From NCBI GenBank assembly GCA_900555795.1, contig USMP01000057.1, forward strand, positions 1-7,550: DNA of 7,550 nucleotides. Reading direction: 5' to 3'. The position numbers and the translations under genes are program-made. The notes under the pieces were generated by a model that made no database searches, had not been told where the DNA came from, and saw only the letters and a program-made list of their open reading frames with translations. The stretch comes from an uncultured Eubacteriales bacterium (lineage in GTDB: Bacteria; Bacillota; Clostridia; Oscillospirales; Oscillospiraceae). Below are positions 6,144-7,550 of the stretch, piece by piece. Every line of letters begins with the position of its first letter. The first letter of the stretch is position 1.

Positions 6144-6902
6144 CTACAGGTTTTTCCGCCGGATTACCACCACATTGGCCACCACCATGAAGGCCACCGC
6201 GTATCCCGCCAGCACCAGCAGGCTTAGGCCGCCGGGAGTACCGCCGTAGGCCATGGAGCGCATGGAACCGCTGGCGTGGGTCAGCGGCAGGACGCTGATC
6301 AGCAGCTTCATTGCCGCAGGAACCCGATCCAGGGGGAAAAAGGTGTTGCACAGAAAGGTCATGGGCAGGATCACAAAGGTGGAAAAGCGGGAAATATCCG
6401 CGTGTGTACTGGCCAAAATGGCCGCCATGACCCCCAGCGCCCCGAAGGTCATGCCGTTTAAAAGCATCACCAGAAAGAAGGCGGGGGTGATATGCATGGA
6501 GGTGCCAAAGGGCAGGGACAGCGCCAAAATCAGTACGCCGCTGTAGATTCCCCGCAGGGCCCCGCCCAGCATCTGGCCGAAGATATAGGCCGGCATGGGG
6601 GTGGGGGAAATCATGATCTGGTCGAAGGAGCGCTCGAAAAGCCGCTGCACGTTCAGAGGCTGCGCCACAGCGGAAAAGCTGGTGTTCATCGTCGTCAGGG
6701 CAATGATTCCCGGCACCAGAAAATCAATATAGGGGCGGTCCGTGACGTTGCTGGAGGAGCCCAGACCCCACCCCAGGGCTATCATATAGAGCAGGGGACT
6801 GACAAGGGCGGAGGCGGTGATTTTCTTCCACTCAAATCGAAACTCCACCCACTTCTCCCACAGCACGGTGGCAATGCCGTGAACGATCATATGGCGCTCC
6901 AT
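6144..6902 (-). CDS. ABC-2 type exporter permease (NodJ/DrrB-like)
   Basis: The membrane subunit of an ABC exporter, 252 residues, with about six hydrophobic segments (roughly 29-47, 58-78, 108-135, 139-162, 170-190 and 225-247). Features of the ABC-2 family are FLVPGIIALTTMNTSF (61-76), QIMISPTPMPAYIFGQMLGG (95-114) and FFPLDRVPAAMKLLISVLPLTHA-type sequence from 188 to 210; the protein ends in a basic VIRRKNL. The ATG at 6902 shares its A with the TGA stop of the ATPase gene (TGATG), so translation is coupled. GGAGG (6910-6914) lies 7 bases before it; a GTG directly before the ATG is less likely. It pairs with the upstream ATPase. Members move drugs, lipids or polysaccharides outward; the substrate here is unknown. 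No terminator with a clear T run follows, so some read-through into the acetyltransferase gene is possible. Confidence 0.9.
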   Translation of the reverse strand: MERHMIVHGIATVLWEKWVEFRFEWKKITASALVSPLLYMIALGWGLGSSSNVTDRPYIDFLVPGIIALTTMNTSFSAVAQPLNVQRLFERSFDQIMISPTPMPAYIFGQMLGGALRGIYSGVLILALSLPFGTSMHITPAFFLVMLLNGMTFGALGVMAAILASTHADISRFSTFVILPMTFLCNTFFPLDRVPAAMKLLISVLPLTHASGSMRSMAYGGTPGGLSLLVLAGYAVAFMVVANVVVIRRKNL

Positions 6903-7550
6903 CACCTGGCCTCCAATCTGCGGCCCACCATGCTGAGGAACACGTCCTCCAGGGTGGTGGAGCGCACCACAAATTTGTTATCCAGCCCACCGGCATAGGC
7001 CAGTGCCTCCGCCTTTCCGGAAAAGAAGGCGCTGCGGGTGTGGTCGCCGTCAAATTCGTCGATGGCCACCTCCCCCAGTTCCTGAATCAGCCGCTCCGGC
7101 GTATCCAGCCGCTGGGTACGGCCCTGGTCCATAAGGGCGATGCGGCCGCACAGATTCTGGGCCTCCTCTATGTAGTGGGTGGTGAGCAGGATGGTCAGTC
7201 CTTGGCGGTTCAGCGCCCGCAGCAGGTCCCACATCTGCCGCCGGGAGGCGGGGTCCAGACCGATGGTGGGCTCATCCAGGATCAGAATCTCCGGCTCCGT
7301 CAGCAGCGCCCTGCACAGCATCAGTTTCCGCTTCATGCCGCCGGAAAGCTTGCGCACGGTCTTTTTCCGGTGCTCCGCCAGGCCGCAGAAGGAGAGCAGG
7401 TCCCCGGCCCTCTCCCGGATTCGTCCCCGCTCCATGGCGTAGAGGCGCCCCTGGAGTTCCATAATCTGATCCAGCGTCATGTCGCTTCGAAGGGAGTTGT
7501 GCTGGGTGATGAGGGAAAGCTTCCGTTTGATGTCCCCCCGCCGGCGGGTC
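6902..7550 (-). CDS. ABC exporter ATPase (NodI/DrrA/CcmA-like), 5' end off window
   Basis: The ATP-hydrolysing subunit for the coupled permease. The visible 215 residues begin just before the Q-loop (ITQHN, Gln at fragment residue 16), so the Walker A loop and about the first 90-100 residues lie beyond the right edge. Seen after that: signature LSGGMKRK (68-75), Walker B ILILDEP (88-94), D-loop GLDP (97-100) and H-loop LLTTHY (121-126). The C-terminal stretch ending TTLEDVFLSMVGRRLEAR is the small regulatory tail common in drug-exporter ATPases of the DrrA type. The ATG at 7480 is internal, since the frame stays open and conserved upstream to the window edge. All visible catalytic motifs are intact. 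Confidence 0.93.
   Translation of the reverse strand, partial: TRRRGDIKRKLSLITQHNSLRSDMTLDQIMELQGRLYAMERGRIRERAGDLLSFCGLAEHRKKTVRKLSGGMKRKLMLCRALLTEPEILILDEPTIGLDPASRRQMWDLLRALNRQGLTILLTTHYIEEAQNLCGRIALMDQGRTQRLDTPERLIQELGEVAIDEFDGDHTRSAFFSGKAEALAYAGGLDNKFVVRSTTLEDVFLSMVGRRLEAR

Overview
The window looks like chromosomal DNA from a high-G+C Clostridia, most like the Oscillospiraceae (Flavonifractor/Lawsonibacter-type gut anaerobes). This is inferred from gene content, Firmicutes-style AGGAGG ribosome binding sites, TTGACA/TATACT promoters, a clostridial-style Cys-rich DUF3795 protein and strongly G/C-biased codons. No rRNA, tRNA, CRISPR array or recognisable transposase gene is visible.

Layout. 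(1) Positions 1-1846, minus strand: a peptidoglycan-precursor pair. ddl (D-Ala-D-Ala ligase) is followed 12 bases later by murF, which adds the D-Ala-D-Ala product to the UDP-MurNAc-tripeptide; murF runs off the left edge. (2) 1847-2182: a divergent control region with outward-facing promoters for ddl and for a plus-strand lipoprotein gene. (3) 2183-3244: a lipoprotein with an erythromycin-esterase/ChaN-like fold signature, substrate unknown. (4) 3299-3350: a 52-base perfect palindrome that probably acts as a terminator in both directions between the lipoprotein gene and gdhA. (5) 3354-4706, minus strand: gdhA, hexameric glutamate dehydrogenase. (6) 4707-5072: gdhA leader and promoter candidates, a minus-strand terminator, a plus-strand terminator and the promoter of the next gene. 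(7) 5073-5483, plus strand: a small Cys-rich DUF3795 protein in conspicuously A+T-rich DNA. (8) 5436-6035, minus strand: a GNAT acetyltransferase whose 3' end runs into the A+T-rich block. (9) 6144-7550, minus strand: a drug- or polysaccharide-type ABC exporter, with ATPase (5' end off the window) and permease coupled by a TGATG overlap.

Most of the window is ordinary core metabolism: cell wall, ammonia assimilation and export. The most interesting part is the low-G+C DUF3795 cassette (about 4943-5505). It appears to have been inserted between the acetyltransferase gene and the terminator that once closed that gene, leaving the acetyltransferase with an extended, foreign C-terminal tail. The second interesting part is the ddl/lipoprotein divergent region, where both -10 elements sit in a perfect 12-base inverted repeat and carry local dyads that could be operators. 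I found no clearly new multi-gene system.
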